The position numbers were made by a program, and so were the translations under genes. Positions 34,201 to 45,039 of a stretch of DNA of 64,000 nt are shown here, in pieces. Source of the stretch: Canna indica (Eukaryota > Streptophyta > Magnoliopsida > Zingiberales > Cannaceae); NCBI GenBank assembly GCA_034359265.1, contig CP136890.1:34390501-34454500 (forward strand), given 5' to 3'. Numbering within the stretch: the stretch's first letter is position 1; the number at the start of each line of letters is the position of its first letter. The notes under the pieces are model-generated. The model did no database searches. It was not told the origin of the DNA and worked only from the letters and a program-made list of their open reading frames with translations.

Positions 34201-34872
34201 ATTTGGAGGTAGCATACCACTGATAAAGCCTGCAATCCGATCAAACGCAACCCCGCTGATATTACAATCGGACTTGATGTTCAGAAGTTGTGTCATTGCC
34301 GAAAATCTTGTATAATTAGGACAATTCTCATACAAAGGTTCATCAGCAGCTTTCAACATCTCGTAAAATTTTGCAACCTCCTTATTCGGCAATTCAATCT
34401 GTATCTCAGGTTGTTCTTCAGTGACTTCAACTATCATAGTATATGGTGGCACTACCGTCTCAGTAACTGACTCAATATTACCATTTAAATGGAATTGTCC
34501 TCCAAGACTATCCAGAATCATTGTTCTATAAGGATTAGGTGGATTGGAAGAAGAAACATCAGCAGAAGAAGATTTGCCATGAGTTTGGACAATAGGATTG
34601 CTCGACGTCCCGAGTTGACATGACTCCCCGTAACAATTCCATACAAAATATCTTGGTGTGAATCCTTTTGTATACAGATGCAGTGTGACAGTTTCTCAAT
34701 CCAAAAATCTTATGTTCGAACATTTCCGGCACAGACATTAGATTTTATTACCACTAAGGAATTTTTCATTCGAGTAGGCGAAATTTAAGAAGTAAGTTAC
34801 GCTTACTCGAAATTCGTCCATTATAGCTCCACGATGAATTCATCGGTACATCCAACTTCGATCGCCCGTCAT
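31299..34872 (-). pseudogene. TNP2-like CACTA transposase, outer element
   Basis: The frame begins near ATG 34872 (DRSWMYR, then a stop where the inner copy has Arg), followed by a transposase-associated domain remnant with further changes. From 34521 to 32389 the frame is open for 710 codons, the longest in the window. It covers the TNP2 core (FYKTKKLMRKLGLGYEKIHT, CPVCEHPRYKEKKSVRQK, GLCTDGLNPFG), NDFPAYGLLSGWSTHGRLSC, the NLDVMHIEKN region and most of the DUF4218-like part. After 32389 the frame shifts. EEYHLAYLYVLLNCSEIEKF at 32299-31958 and FILASQVEQVYYMQYP in 31781-31299 are the decayed C-terminus with an acidic tail. The copy is more complete in its core than the inner one but broken at both ends. 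Confidence 0.92.
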
Positions 34873-34946
34873 GTTCTGTCAAAAAGTTTGCAATATCTTT
34901 AAGTAATGTCTTTAGGTGGGATGGTCCTATTCCATTCGGGATTCAT

Positions 34947-35133
34947 GTTATTCATATTGCACTTAGTATTTTTTTAGTCATTAACATCATTCTAAATTTC
35001 GGTAGCATCTCCCTATAGTTCTCCGAATACGCATATCATATGGGTGTGTATCGGAGAACAAGGGAGATACAAGACAAAATTTAAAAATGAAGTTAATGAC
35101 TAAAAAAAATAAACTAAGTGCAATATAAATAAC
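34947..35133. repeat. Long hairpin upstream of outer TNP2
   Basis: The left arm GTTATTCATATTGCACTTAG pairs with the right arm ending CTAAGTGCAATATAAATAAC; arms are about 90 bases. It lies about 75 bases upstream (minus strand) of the transposase ATG, as in the inner element. Confidence 0.85.
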
Positions 35134-35324
35134 TATGCTCCCAAATTATCCAATTAGGGATAATTCAAGGGTTGTACGTCGTATAAAAGATCATTAATTT
35201 TGTTTACACGAACATACAACCCCCGAACGGATCTAAGGTTTTGCAAAATTAAAACTTGACTCGTCGATCGTACGTGAAACGTATCAACTCATCTTGATTT
35301 TTTTCTAACTTTATGGATGCCAGT

Positions 35325-35602
35325 GCGAGTCCATAGTGGACGATTCCGCGCGAGTCGAAAGTGGACGATTCCGGCACGAGTCCATCCATTGTGGACAATT
35401 CCACACGAGTCCAAAGTGGACGATTCCGACACAAGTCCATCCATTGTGAACGATTTCGGGACGCGCGAGTCCATTCATTATGGATGATTCCGGTGCAAGT
35501 CCACCATGTACGATTTCACCGCGAGTCCAAAGTAGACGATTTGGTCGTGAGTCCACTGTGGACGATTCCGGCGCGAGTCCTCAGTGGACGATTCCGCACG
35601 AC
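35325..35602 (-). repeat. Tandem array of GAGTCCA-GTGGACGATTCC units
   Basis: About ten units of 25-34 bp each contain GTGGACGATTCC followed by a CGCGAGTCC-like word. The inner element has only about two such units at 23724-23775. The array lies upstream of the transposase. Confidence 0.85.
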
Positions 35603-35633
35603 TATTAATTAATATTAAACTAATATTTAACCT

Positions 35634-35750
35634 AATTAATAATTAATTTCTAATAATTAACCATTAATTTCTAATAATTAACCATTAATTTCTAATAATT
35701 AACCATTAATTTCTAAATATTAACAATTAATTTCTAATAATTAACAATAA
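35634..35750. repeat. 21-bp AT-rich tandem repeat
   Basis: About five copies of TAATAATTAACCATTAATTTC. The inner element has a shorter AT-rich stretch at the matching place (23590-23710). Confidence 0.8.
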
Positions 35751-35759
35751 AAAATTTTA

Positions 35760-36110
35760 AAAAAAACTAATCAAAGTTTGATTAGGGTAATTAAACCTAA
35801 TCCCAAGCAGTAGCCGGCTACTGCTCGTCGGCATTGGGGCCGATGGTAATCGGCCCCAATGCGGCACCTACCAAGTTGAGGTCGGCGTGGAGATGAACGT
35901 CGGGTCAACGCCGACGCGGAGAGGCATTACGGGTAGCGCGCGCTAGTGATTTAATGGAGGAGGAGAGGAAGCATACCGGAAGGGGAGGTTCATCGACGAC
36001 GATTGACGGTGGCGCAACAGGCAGCGACGGACGGCGGTGACAACGGCGAGCAGAGAAGGAAGTAGAAGAAAGAGGAAGGGTCGGGCGCGAACGCAAATAA
36101 AAATGATTTT
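35760..36110 (-). other. Leader region of outer CACTA
   Basis: This is a GC-rich stretch after the AT repeats, matching in position the GC-rich leader of the inner element. Small open frames on both strands have no recognisable domain. No gene is assigned. Confidence 0.4.
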
Positions 36111-36545
36111 AATCGACTGCTCATCGGCCGTCGGAAACCCATGGATCTGTAATTTAATTATCACCGACGGCTTTGCTAGCCGTCGGTTAAGACTGTTTTA
36201 TATTCGCGCTGCGTTCGTGATAAGCGACGGTTCCAGCCAGCCGTGGCTAATGACTTACTCATATCACCGACGGCTTTGCGTAGCCGTTGCTACTAACCAA
36301 TTTATTTTGTGCACCCGGTTACTCTTTTCACCAACGGCTCCGATGCCCCAGCTAAGCCGTGGTTAATAACTTATTTTATTTCGCGCGCCTTGCGCGCCAT
36401 GATCTATGAGCGACAGCTATGTTTCGCCGTATGCGAGCCACAACTGATTTTGTTACATCAGCCACGGCCGATGGGGCCGACGCAAAACCGTGAATTATTC
36501 TAACGGCTCTGGTGGCCGTCGCTGATCTCCGTTGCTGATGTTGTA
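36110..36545. repeat. Sub-terminal repeats of outer CACTA, right side
   Basis: Repeated GCCGTCGGT, ACGGCT and AGCCGTGG words in both orientations run up to the TIR at 36547-36558. Confidence 0.75.
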
Positions 36546-36561
36546 TATTCTAGTAGTGCTT

Positions 36562-37598
36562 CTCCTTCTTTGCACTTGTACCCAAGGCCCCAGAAGTTTT
36601 TCCTCTCTACTTCCTTCATTCATTTTTTTCCATAGAAATTCCATCCTCTGTCTTCTAATTACAACTGCCCTCATAGTGTCCAATTCTCCCACAGTTAAAA
36701 CAGATGATAGATAGATTCTCATAGACCATAGTCTGAAAGAAGCTGACTCCCTTTGATTCTATCCAGAATCCTTGCTCCACAGGCTTCCTCACATCCATTA
36801 AGATATATACCCTTGCACACCTCCCTCTTTCACCAGATAAGGTATAATCATCAATTTTAATAGGTCTTCCAACTGCATAAGCCACATGTGGAAGTATCTT
36901 CTGATTCAGAAATTCCACAGGCAAGCCTGGAAACTGAGCCCAAACTAGCACCTCTGATATAGTTTCTTGCATTGGTTGAAAATTTTCCTTACATAGGATT
37001 AGTGAAAGGGCATGTCCTCTCAAGAACCAAGGCCCCCCGAGTTAACATCCCAAAATTCATCTTCATTAGTAAATCTAAAAGCGAAAAATCCAACCTCAAG
37101 ATCCATAATTTGAACATTGTTTTTCATCTTCCAAAGTTTAGGCATAACATTCTTTACTATGTCTAGAGATAGAGTCTTACCAAAGAATTTCCCATACATG
37201 GTCCATTTTCAATCCTTTCTTGCTTCTTTAATATCTTCTTCGGCAATGATCACCTTCCCTTTCACCTTCTCCTGGATCTGATTAATCTTCTTCAGTATTT
37301 GTGGAGACGATTTCCAAACTTCCCCATTGTTCTTAATCCTGAACAAGCTCGCCCATGAAGAAGGTTCTCCTCCTTTCCATGAGCTAGGTTTCGGTAGAAC
37401 AAATCCCTTCACAGCATCACTCGACGCCCCAACATTTGACCAAGCTCTCGATCCAACCTTCTTATCACTCCTAGATGCCTTAGTTCCTTTGCCTCCCTCA
37501 GAGATAGCCGGATCTCCCATTTGATTGCTCCAATCTAGCGGTTTTTTCGGTCTCGAGGAAAGTCTTTGCATGGGCGGAGACGACACACGGGACTCCAT
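36562..37598 (-). pseudogene. LINE ORF1, N-terminal and zinc-knuckle part
   Basis: The frame opens at ATG 37598 (MESRVSSPPMQRLSSRPKKP) and is Ser/Pro/Lys-rich. ARKD-stop at 37209 replaces a Trp codon, after which YGKFFGKTLSLDIVKNVMPK matches the DUF4283-type RNA-binding domain of plant LINE ORF1 proteins. A one-base loss near 37036 shifts the frame. From 37023 WAQFPGLPVEFLNQKILPHV and GRPIKIDDYTLSGERGRCAR follow, then a CCHC knuckle CFNCGRIGHYEGSC near 36700-36660. The CACTA insertion at 36558 separates the C-terminal tail. The protein would coat the LINE RNA. Confidence 0.85.
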
Positions 37599-37636
37599 GA
37601 GTGACGAAGATGCGGATAGGACTAGTTGGGAAGATG

Positions 37637-37651
37637 GGTGATGTTTTTATA
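37637..37651. repeat. LINE target-site duplication, right copy
   Basis: Exact repeat of 14000-14014 (GGTGATGTTTTTATA). Confidence 0.85.
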
Positions 37652-38453
37652 GTAAATATTTTAGGAAATGGGTAATATTTTATATCTCACACTCGTGAGT
37701 GAGATATATAGGTATAGGGAATGGGTAATTTTATTTATATTATTATAGTTAATTTTTTATATTATATTTGTTATTATAAGAAAAAGAAAAAATTATTGGG
37801 AAATATATTTATATTAAAATATAAGAAAAATATTTTTATATTTGTTAGTTAAGTATATATATATATATATATATTAGATATTCGTCTAAAATTTTGCCTA
37901 TTTTTGTCATAGACATAGAACTATTTATTGTGGCAAATTACTGTGTCATAGATGGTAAATAATTTTTAAAATAATTTTTTTTTGCCACAATATTACTATT
38001 TTTTATTTTTTAAATTATTTTACCATCTATAACACAATAATTTGCCACAATAAATAGTTCTATATCCATGGCAAATATATTGTCGCAAATAATTGCCACA
38101 GAATATCATGACAAAGTTGTGACAAAAATATTGTCGCAAACAATTGCCATAAAATATCGTAACAAACTTATGGCAAAATTTTTATCGCAAACGCTTATCA
38201 CGGTAAAATATTTTGAATTAGTGGCAAAACCTATTGTCATAAAATTTAAAAACTATAAATTTTGAACATTGACTCAATTATTAGTGACAAACATAGTGGT
38301 AAAATTATAAAAAATATCGCAAATTGTTCGAACTTATACTTTTAACCACAAAAATAATTTTTTCACAAATTTCGTCGTAGATTACACCTTTTGTGGCCAA
38401 TTGTTGTTGGTCATTCCAAAATTTTGCCACAAATTCTTTTTTTTTTTGTAGTG
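37652..38453. mobile_element. Right end of the degenerate CACTA-like element hosting the LINE
   Basis: AT-rich sequence with a (TA)n run near 37855-37875, then dense TTGCCACAA, TTGTCGCAAA and GTGGCAAA words in both orientations from 37900. It ends in a T run and TGTAGTG at 38453. This is the complement of a CACTACA TIR. The other terminus is not visible, so the three-base duplication (TAT on the right) is untested. Confidence 0.55.
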
Positions 38454-38884
38454 TATGGTGATCAGTATATTCCCCAAGTTTAAACTAAAGGAGCGTTTGG
38501 TTGCCTGCAAGTGCAAATGCTGCAAAAAGCATTTGAAGTCAAAAACAAATACTTGTAAATAAAATTTGCAGCCTATTGTTTAGTTACCCGCAACTAGAAA
38601 TGCAACTTCTATTTACAAGCGATTGGTTGGCCACAAATGAATGTTACAATTACACTTGCAACTAGCATATGCATATCTAGGTCCGGCAATTTTGGTTTGG
38701 CCCGATAGCCCGACACAATAAAATCATGCCCGGACCGCCCATTATCGTGCCCAAGTAGTTATCGGGTCGGCTCGATAAGGCCCGAACAACTATCTAGTCG
38801 GACCGGGCCTATACATTGTAGGCTCGGCTTGGCCTGATAGCCCGATAATAATTTTATTCATTATTGAAAATATCGGGTCGTCGG

Positions 38885-41266
38885 TGTTGGTGAAATGGCC
38901 ACACTAGAGGGGAGGTGAATAGTGAGTTAACTAAATCTTTTTGCCTAATTCCAATTTTAAATGTTTTGTTAAACTACTTAGGCAATTTACAATTCAACGA
39001 CTAAATGTGGAAGCGAGTAATGGAGATAAACAATGCAATACACAAAGAGAGCAATGCTAAACACAATTATTTATAGTGGTTCAGCCCCAATGCCTACTCC
39101 ATTAAGCACCTCACTTAGGATTTCCAAACTAATTTCACTAGATTAATCTTGTTTCCCTTATAACGAGGACTTTGACCTGAAGAGTCTCACTCTCAACCTA
39201 AGACACTTCCACACCCAGAACTCTCCACCTTCTTACCGAGAGCACTCTTCCACCTCAACCTAAGGGACAATTCAACTAATCCTAGTAAACTAAGTTTACA
39301 ATGGTGGGTTTAAGCCTTAACACTAAGGCAACCACCAACTCAATCAAACCTAGCAACCTAGGTGTACACACTTGATATACAATCAAAATAAACAACAAAA
39401 TACAATAACAATAGGAACAATAAATCAAACAACAAGTACTTAGCTCCAAAAGAAACTCTCTAGTCCTCTTGATGCTTTGAGAAGATGAATCTATGAAGCT
39501 TGAAGGCTAAATCAACAAATGGAGATCAAAACAAGGGCTTTTGCAAGGATGGCTCAATGAAAGCTTGTAGAAATACTTAGGATCACTCTTTGAGGCTTGG
39601 AAGCATCAATAGAAGGCTAGAAATGAGTTTGGGATGGGTATTTATAACCCCCCAAATAGCAAAGCTCGTAAACGGGCATTTTTTTGCCCATTGGCGATGC
39701 CCGGAAGCTTGCCGGTCGATCATCAGTCGACTGGTCGAGCACCCGCCGAGCGACCGAAGGCCTACTACCCATTTCAGGCATTATTCGATTGACCAAAATA
39801 CCGTCGATCGACTAGTCGATCGACCGAACCTGGGCAGGGCAGACCGCTTAGGCTGGTTTTTCTGTTTGTTTGCTCATTATTGGGTTTTGTCTTCGCTAAG
39901 TCTACTTATATAACATTTCTTAACTTTAAGTTGATAACTTTAAAACGTAAATGTTATATAAGGATTACCCCCCATTTGGATTCAATAAAAACATCTAAAA
40001 AATTAAAATCTAGTTTTGGGGGTCTAGTACAAATTTTTGAAAAACGAAAATTTTCTAATCTCTCGGGTCAAATATGCGTATGCTAAAGGCTTCCAAAAAT
40101 TCCTTAAAAATACTTCGTTATGTAGTTTTTACCCAATGAACAATTATCGATATTTTTTGTGTCAAGAAAATGTCCAGGTCATATAGCCCTCCAAGTAGCT
40201 CCCTAGGTTAGTGAATTCCAATGTCATTTTCCAATTTGCCGATTTTTCATGTTTTGAGGTTCAGGTTTAATTTTTAGGTTCTTATTTATCATCATGAGGA
40301 TTTACAACACATGCTAGAGATGCAAGGAGTGGCTCTTTAAGGCTTAGAAGCACCATTAAAGGCTTAGAAGAGAGTTTGGGGTGGGTATTTATAATCCCCC
40401 AAACGAAATGGCTCGTCAACGGGCTAATTTTTGTTTGTTGGCGATGCCCGATCGCTTGTCGGTCGACCGACTGAGCGACCGTCGAGCGACCGAAGGAATT
40501 TTGCTCGTTTTGGGCAACGTTTGATCGATCGAAATGTCGCCGATCGACAAGTCAGTCGACTGAACCTGGGCAAGGCTGACTGCTTAGGCTGGTTTTTCTG
40601 TTTTTTTGCTCGTTCCTGGGTTCCGTCTTCGCTAAGTCTACTTATATAATATTTCTTAACTTTAAGTTAACTTTAAAACATAAATATTATATAAGGATTA
40701 CCCCCCATTTGGATTCAATAAAAATATCTAAAAAATCAAAATCCTTAAGAATCAAAATCTAGTTTTTGGGGTCTAGTATAAATTTTTGGAAAATGGAAAA
40801 TTTCTAATTTTCCGAGTCAAATATGGGTATGTTAAAGGCTTTCAAAAATTCCTTTAAAATATCTCATTATCTAGTTTTTACCCAAGGAACAATTACCAGC
40901 ATTTTTGTGTCAAGAAAATGTCTAGGTCATATAGCCCTCCAAGGAGCTCCCTAGGTTAGTGAATTCCAAGGTCATTTTCTAATTTGCCGGTTTTTCATGT
41001 TTTGGGGTTCGGGTTTGGTTTTTGGATTCTTATGCATCATCATGAGGATTTACAACACATGCTAGACACCCTAGACCTAAACTTCAACTTCCCGAAGAAT
41101 CCCGAGCGTCGACTAACATCCTTGTCGATTTCTCTGATTTTTTCGATTGGAGACGTCGTGCGCTAATTGACTTAGAACCTGAAAGATTTCTCAATGAAAT
41201 ATTAGTTTCATGTTTGTTATCATCAAAATCGAGATTAAGACCAAGGTAGAAAATCTTAGGCCAACA
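38885..41266 (-). repeat. Copia-type solo LTR with internal tandem duplication
   Basis: Reverse-orientation LTR of the group seen at 47065, 59521 and 61951: its 5' end (minus) is TGTTGGCCTAAGATTTTC at 41266 and its 3' end reads GTGGCCATTTCACCAACA. Flanks are GTCGG and GTTGG (4 of 5). It is longer than its relatives because about 748 bp is present twice (39560-40310 and 40310-41066). The duplicated unit includes a TATA-like box and the palindromic-site cluster. Confidence 0.85.
39560..41066 (-). repeat. 748-bp tandem duplication containing the LTR promoter
   Basis: ATCATGAGGATTTACAACAC occurs near 40291 and 41039, and GGGTATTTATAA near 39635 and 40382, both ~747-748 bases apart. Between them the two copies run in parallel with substitutions. 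Each holds a TATA-like box (minus strand) and a cluster of CGATCG/GGTCGACC-like words (39710-39835 and 40440-40570). Confidence 0.85.
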
Positions 41267-42069
41267 GTTGGGCCTGAATTAGCTCAATTTGGGCCTGGTA
41301 GCTTGATTCCAATGGCCCGATTCGAGCCCGATAGCCTAATTTTGATTTTTTTTATCGTGCTAACGGGTCGGGCTGGCTCATTAACTATTTATGTCGTGCC
41401 AGGCGGGGGGGTCCTAGCCTGAACTTTTATTAGGTCGAGCACAATTTTTGTTCAGGTCAGACCAGCTCAGCCCAACACGATTTGTCGGGTCCAATAGGAG
41501 TTCAATGAAAGTTAGGAGCAATAACAAGCAAATAGAGGCAAAAAGGTAAATCTATCATTTTACCCGTCAATAATTCATCGACTACAATGAAATCGATCCA
41601 ACCCGAAATAATATTATATTATACTCTAAATCACCATTTAGTTTAATACAATATTATTTATATTATTTAATAATTTATCAAAATAAATTAATAATTTTTA
41701 ATTATTGTATAATATCAAAAAATATAAAAAGTTTATTAAACGACATAAGATCTAAAATCTAACACTACAATCGCGTTCAGCATGAAAATCTATAATTTTG
41801 GTATTTATCTCGTCTCCATCCAACGACTCTACGTCGCCCAAATTAATTATTTTCTAATAATTAAATCATTACATTTGTTGTCCGCAATCTTGTATTGTGG
41901 GCTTTTTGGACTGCTATTGCTTTTGCACCCTGTAAATGATATTAGCAACACAACTTGTAAACACTAAATACAATAAAAGATTTTGCAGTCAATCAAATAA
42001 ATTGATTTGTCTATTTGCTGCAAGTAGAGTGGTAGCATTTGTACTTGCGGGCAACCAAACGGGCCCTAA

Positions 42070-42535
42070 ATCAATCAATTCAACTTATTCAACATTAAAA
42101 AGGTATTTAATAAAAAAATTAGTTCAAACAAATCAAGAATTTTATTGAATATAAGTTTTATTTTGAAAAATATATATAATTTACTTCGTTTTGACTACTT
42201 ATAATTTGTACACATCATGTTAGTGTAGTAGTTATATTATTTCTAGGGAGAAGGTACTAATTTGCCCTTCACGTTTATTAAAAAGAGTTTATTTGTCCTT
42301 TAAGTTTTTTTGTCTCAATATTATCCAAAAATTTTTAAAAATCGTTGATATACTGCCTCTGACATTGGAACGACATCAAGAATCTGTTAGCGGAGCTGAC
42401 ATGTCATGTTATGTGTCATTCCCTAAGATAATCACCCGATAATTCATTTGCCAAATGTATTATTTTGCCGCTCACGTTTGTGTAGAGGCTCTATTTTGTC
42501 CCTCGGGTTTTTTGGAGCAAAAATATCCATACAGT
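42070..42535. other. Stretch without a recognisable gene
   Basis: AT-rich sequence. Part of it (42255-42520) has the wording of common plant MITE-type repeats (TTGCCCTTCACGTTT, TTTGTCCCTCGGGTT). I could not find its ends or a gene. Confidence 0.5.
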
Positions 42536-44119
42536 TAGGGGTGTGCACGAGTACCAGGTAGAGGCGAAATCGGTTGAAACCTATTCGATCGAATAGGTTT
42601 TGGATAGACCCGAATTAAATTCTGGTAGGGCTCGAGTAAAAAATTAAGGAACTGGTTAAAACTACATATGGTTCTGGTTCCAACATATCGGGAACCCAGA
42701 ACCGGAACCGGAATCCGAAACTGATGAAGTGTAATATAGTTTGCTTGATTCTAAATTATCGACTAGGATCGCTATCCAAAACACATTAACCCGGTATTCT
42801 ATATTATGCATTTGTCATCTTTAATTTAATGTTTTTTAGTCTTATTTAGTTATTTATTAAATTATGATATATGAAAAAAAAAATGAATAGGTTCCAATAG
42901 GATTCCTGAAACATATGGTGTAGTATAGGTTCCAAGAAAAGAACTAAACAAGCTCCAACAAAGTACTTGAAATCTATACTACACCACATGGTTCTGAATA
43001 GGGTCTGGCTCCATATCCCAACAGGGTAGGATCCGAATCCAAAACCTAAGAATCGGTCATGTACAATATAGGATCCTAATATCATGAAACACTACAAGAA
43101 AAATAAGCATCAGTGACGAAAAAATTCGTCAATGAAGAGTATTAGTGACGGAAAGTTCCGTCACAAAATCTGTCACTGAAAGTCTCGTGGCTAATGCTCC
43201 ATTTGCTCTTCTGTGATGGATGTGTCCGTCACAAAAATTAGTGACGGAAAAATTTTCGTCACAAAATCCATCACTGATGTCGATGATCGAAAATAAATTT
43301 TCTATACTAATTGTATTATTAATTATAATTTCTTATATTTTATAATATTGTAATATTATTATATTATAATATTGTAATATTATAATATTATAATATTGTA
43401 ATATTATTATATTATTATATTATAATAATCTATAATATACTATAATTGATATTTTTTATTAATAATGTAATATTATAATATAATAATCTATAATGATATA
43501 ATATTATATTATTATTTACACCTTTATAATATTTTAAATAAAATTATAAAAGATAGCTTGATAGTAAAATTTTTAATCTCATGAGGTATCAATTTATAAC
43601 ATTCAAGAAAGTTAGGAGAGAAAAAAGTAATCTGTATGAGACTAAAAATTATATTTATAATGGTTAAGAATAGGTAAAAAAATACTTCTAATTCATATGG
43701 GACTAAACATGATAAAATTTATTTTAATAATATTTATTTTAATTTTGTGATGGATTTCTATTTTCGTCACTGATCTGTCACTCTTATATGATGACTCTGT
43801 GACAGATATGAAGAAAAAAATTCAGTGACGGATTAGTATCGGAATATTAGTGACGAAAATAAAATCAGTCATTATTCTGTCACTAATGCTATTTGTTAAT
43901 AATTCTAGGCCAAATTGATCAAAATTTATGTGACAGAATTGTCTTGTGTCGAATTTCTGTCATAAATCCGTCACTGTTTTGAAAAAGAGAATATTCATTT
44001 CAAACCGTCACAAATCTGTCTCAGTTTGTGACGGATTTTAACCGTCACAAAATTTCTGTCACTGATGCCCATTTTTCTTGTAGTGAAAAATACAGTGTAC
44101 TCAGATCCGCTCATCCCTA
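42536..44119. mobile_element. hAT-like non-autonomous element containing a small CACTA
   Basis: It begins TAGGGGTGTGCACGAGTAC and ends with the loosely inverted GTACTCAGATCCGCTCATCC-CTA. Eight flanking bases are CATACAGT (42528-42535) and CCTACAGT (44120-44127), 7 of 8 matching, as expected for hAT insertion. Without the CACTA inside, it is about 585 bp and non-coding. Confidence 0.75.
43090..44085 (+). mobile_element. Non-autonomous CACTA element, 996 bp (copy 1)
   Basis: The ends are CACTACAAGAAAAATAAGC and its complement (TTTTTCTTGTAGTG), flanked by AAA on both sides. Sub-terminal GTGACGGA/TCCGTCAC words face each other. The centre (43300-43560) is a run of ATAATATTGTAATATT-like repeats. 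There is no coding capacity. A sister copy in reverse orientation starts at 45040. Confidence 0.92.
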
Positions 44120-45039
44120 CCTACAGTAATTAAAAATGATGTAAAATTACTCAAAGTGTTATTCATGTCTCATTAATGATACTAATGTGATATTTGACTT
44201 GTTAAATTTTAACTAAAATACTATTCATATTAGCATGGGATTCATATTCTACTAACTCATCAACTCGTCGGTGTTATTATTCATCTTTCCGGGATAAACG
44301 ATAGTTGTTAACGAGGTTAAAGCGACGCGTCCGACCTAGGGAAATTCCTTCCTGCTTATGATTTGTACAGAATGATGTTGTTGTAGTAGCTTATACTCGA
44401 AGGGAGGGAGGAGTGGTTGCAATAATGAGCGGCCTTCGAGTGGGTGAATTGCAGCGTTGGCCTCATCATTATTTATTATGCATGGCAGCGTGCTTCTTGA
44501 GTAGAAATATTGCTTTCTAATGGCAATGCAATTAATTCCCTTCCATGTATTTAATTGATAAAAGGTCGATCATGTGACACCACCTTATTTACTTGGGGAT
44601 CTACAATACATAAATTCTCGTGCAAGAAAGCAATAGTCCATATCCCAAAGCTACCAAGACCCTTTTTCAACTTTGTCACCCGGCAAATCATAATTTGCAT
44701 CTATTTTTTATTAATATTTATTTATAGAAGCAAGTACTTAAAATAATGAACTTTTTAATGATTTTTTTCTTTTTAAAAATCACATAATTTAAGTTTTATA
44801 TAAATAGTTGTTGCCTGAAGTCGAAGTGATGCAGTCATGCACGCTTCTTGGTCCGGTGCGAATCCAACGGGGGACCTGCAAAAATACTTCGACGCTCAAG
44901 TAATAAAGCATTTTCGATGTCGGTATGAAAATTGAAATTAGAAGTTGAGTCCTCAACCTGGTGTTCGCCGTGCCCTGTATATAGTGCAGGATAAGAGATG
45001 TCCGATAACAATGTCTCTCGAAATCTCGTAGGGATATAT
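44120..45039. other. Stretch without a recognisable gene
   Basis: Mixed-composition sequence. I see no TE edge and no domain in any frame; the short open frames at 44555-44746 and 44789-45097 have no recognisable content. Confidence 0.5.

Larger units (their letters stand above)
21854..36558 (-). mobile_element. CACTA (En/Spm) element, outer, 14.7 kb with an inner CACTA inside it
   Basis: The ends are CACTACTAGAAT and its complement, flanked by CTT on both sides. Sub-terminal arrays at both ends repeat words like ATCAGCGACGGC. A TNP2-like transposase runs on the minus strand (31299-34872), followed downstream by a five-exon second gene (31277 to 30014, then 22944 to 22470). That gene is split by the inner CACTA at 22945-30013. 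Without the inner element it would be about 7.6 kb. It is inserted in LINE ORF1. Confidence 0.95.
14015..37636 (-). mobile_element. L1-type LINE, interrupted by a solo LTR and nested CACTA elements
   Basis: A plant non-LTR retrotransposon lies on the minus strand. Its 5' end is at 37636 and its short A tail is at 14016-14022, with a 15-bp target duplication on both sides. Order of coding parts from right to left: ORF1 with a CCHC knuckle, endonuclease, reverse transcriptase, zinc-binding region, RNase H. Insertions at 16995-19686 (solo LTR) and 21854-36558 (CACTA) remove about 17.4 kb from the span, leaving roughly 6.2 kb of LINE, the usual size for plant L1 elements. Both ORFs carry stops and frameshifts. 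Confidence 0.93.
38489..42066. mobile_element. Harbinger-like TIR element containing a solo LTR
   Basis: The ends AGGAGCGTTTGGTTGCCTGC (38489) and the complement of GCGGGCAACCAAACGGGCCC (to 42066) form a TIR of about 32 bases with few mismatches. TAA lies directly outside on both sides (38486-38488, 42067-42069), the target type of PIF/Harbinger elements. Without the solo LTR it is about 1.2 kb and codes for nothing recognisable, so it is non-autonomous. It also contains a block at 38678-38880 and 41267-41495 rich in GGCCCGATAG and CGGGTCGG words, which may be a further hAT-like insertion. Confidence 0.75.

Noticed and set aside
43320..43520. AT-rich ATAATATTGTAAT run as a separate satellite or matrix attachment region
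   Set aside because: It is the centre of a small CACTA and is present in the sister copy near 45600-45710; there is no sign of an independent array.
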